A stretch of DNA of 5,813 bases from Oscillibacter sp. (GTDB taxonomy: Bacteria > Bacillota > Clostridia > Oscillospirales > Oscillospiraceae): contig JAKSQE010000087.1 of NCBI GenBank assembly GCA_024404295.1, positions 1 through 5,813 on the forward strand, written 5' to 3'. A model generated the notes under the pieces. It was not told the DNA's origin, ran no database searches, and saw nothing but the letters and a program-made list of their open reading frames with translations. Position 1 is the first letter of the stretch, and every line of letters starts with the position of its first letter. The position numbers were made by a program, and so were the translations under genes. Shown one piece after another: positions 5,626 through 5,813 of the stretch.

Positions 5626-5689
5626 GGTCTTGCCGGAAAGAATTTCATCTGGTCCACCCTTTATTTCTTCCTTTTTTTCAAAAATCCTA

Positions 5690-5718
5690 TTGACAACCAG
5701 TCGTTCCTTTGCTATACT
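5690..5718 (+). promoter_or_regulatory. Strong sigma-A promoter of the tRNA gene
   Basis: A perfect TTGACA (5690-5695) and TATACT (5713-5718) are 17 bases apart, with an A/T-rich stretch just upstream (5661-5684) that could act as an UP element. Transcription should start near 5725, about 27 bases before the tRNA. Confidence 0.9.
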
Positions 5719-5751
5719 CTCATGTGTTCCGAGCAAAAGGCACAAACATCT

Positions 5752-5813
5752 GGGGGTATAGCTCAGCTGGGAGAGCGCTTGACTGGCAGTCAAGAGGTCA
5801 GCGGTTCGATCCC
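5752..5813 (+). tRNA. tRNA-Ala (anticodon GGC), 3' end beyond the window
   Basis: The 62 visible bases fold as a tRNA up to position 62. They give the acceptor 5' strand GGGGGTA, then TA, D stem GCTC/GAGC with loop AGCTGGGA, anticodon stem CTTGA/TCAAG with loop CTGGCAG (T33, anticodon GGC at 34-36), variable AGGTC, T-stem AGCGG and the TTCGATC loop. GGC reads GCC/GCU alanine codons. The acceptor 3' strand and last part of the T stem are outside the window, so the identity pair at position 3-70 cannot be checked. It may be the first gene of a tRNA cluster. Confidence 0.93.

Noticed and set aside
5614..5633. Short hairpin GCAAG/CTTGC followed by seven T on the reverse strand upstream of the DtxR-family gene
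   Set aside because: The stem is only 4-5 bp with a tiny loop, it overlaps the promoter's -35, and no leftward gene upstream would need it, since the tRNA is on the other strand.
5584..5793. A leftward ORF over the tRNA and its promoter
   Set aside because: It is antisense to a clear tRNA and a strong promoter and lacks any domain.

Overview
The window looks like a chromosomal housekeeping segment of an endospore-forming, moderately GC-rich Firmicute of class Clostridia. The evidence is a SpoIIR N-terminus, a clostridial-type DUF1015 protein, an RqcH (NFACT) protein, a Mini-III RNase and a compact DtxR/MntR-type regulator. Strong AGGAGG-type ribosome binding sites and sigma-A promoters with 17-base spacing agree with this. 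The Oscillospiraceae/Ruminococcaceae side of the class is my guess from composition and protein style; nothing here fixes the genus.

Layout, left to right. (1) Bases 1-2533 hold a leftward cluster: a promoter at 2505-2533, a DUF1015 gene, ispE (isoprenoid MEP pathway) and the first 84 codons of spoIIR, which runs off the left edge. DUF1015 and ispE are tightly coupled (10 bases apart). spoIIR follows after 62 bases and has its own sigma-F-like promoter candidate. (2) Bases 2550-2885 hold one short rightward gene for a two-helix DUF378 membrane protein. Its upstream region lacks a good sigma-A promoter but matches the forespore sigma-F/sigma-G consensus. It ends in a hairpin shared with the convergent rqcH gene. 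(3) Bases 2877-5153 hold a leftward mrnC-rqcH operon with a strong sigma-A promoter and an 85-base leader containing overlapping tiny ORFs. Both proteins work on the large ribosomal subunit: Mini-III finishes 23S rRNA ends and RqcH adds alanine tails on stalled 50S complexes. (4) Bases 5158-5625 hold a single-gene leftward unit for a DtxR-family metal-dependent repressor, with promoter and terminator. (5) Bases 5690-5813 hold a rightward, strongly promoted tRNA-Ala(GGC) gene cut by the right edge.

I found no mobile element, CRISPR array, phage gene, toxin system or evident new multi-gene system. The points most worth a second look are the two forespore-type promoter candidates, the leader ORFs ahead of mrnC, a Glu where RqcH normally has its conserved Asp of the DR motif, and a DtxR-family metal site that mixes MntR-like and DtxR-like ligands.
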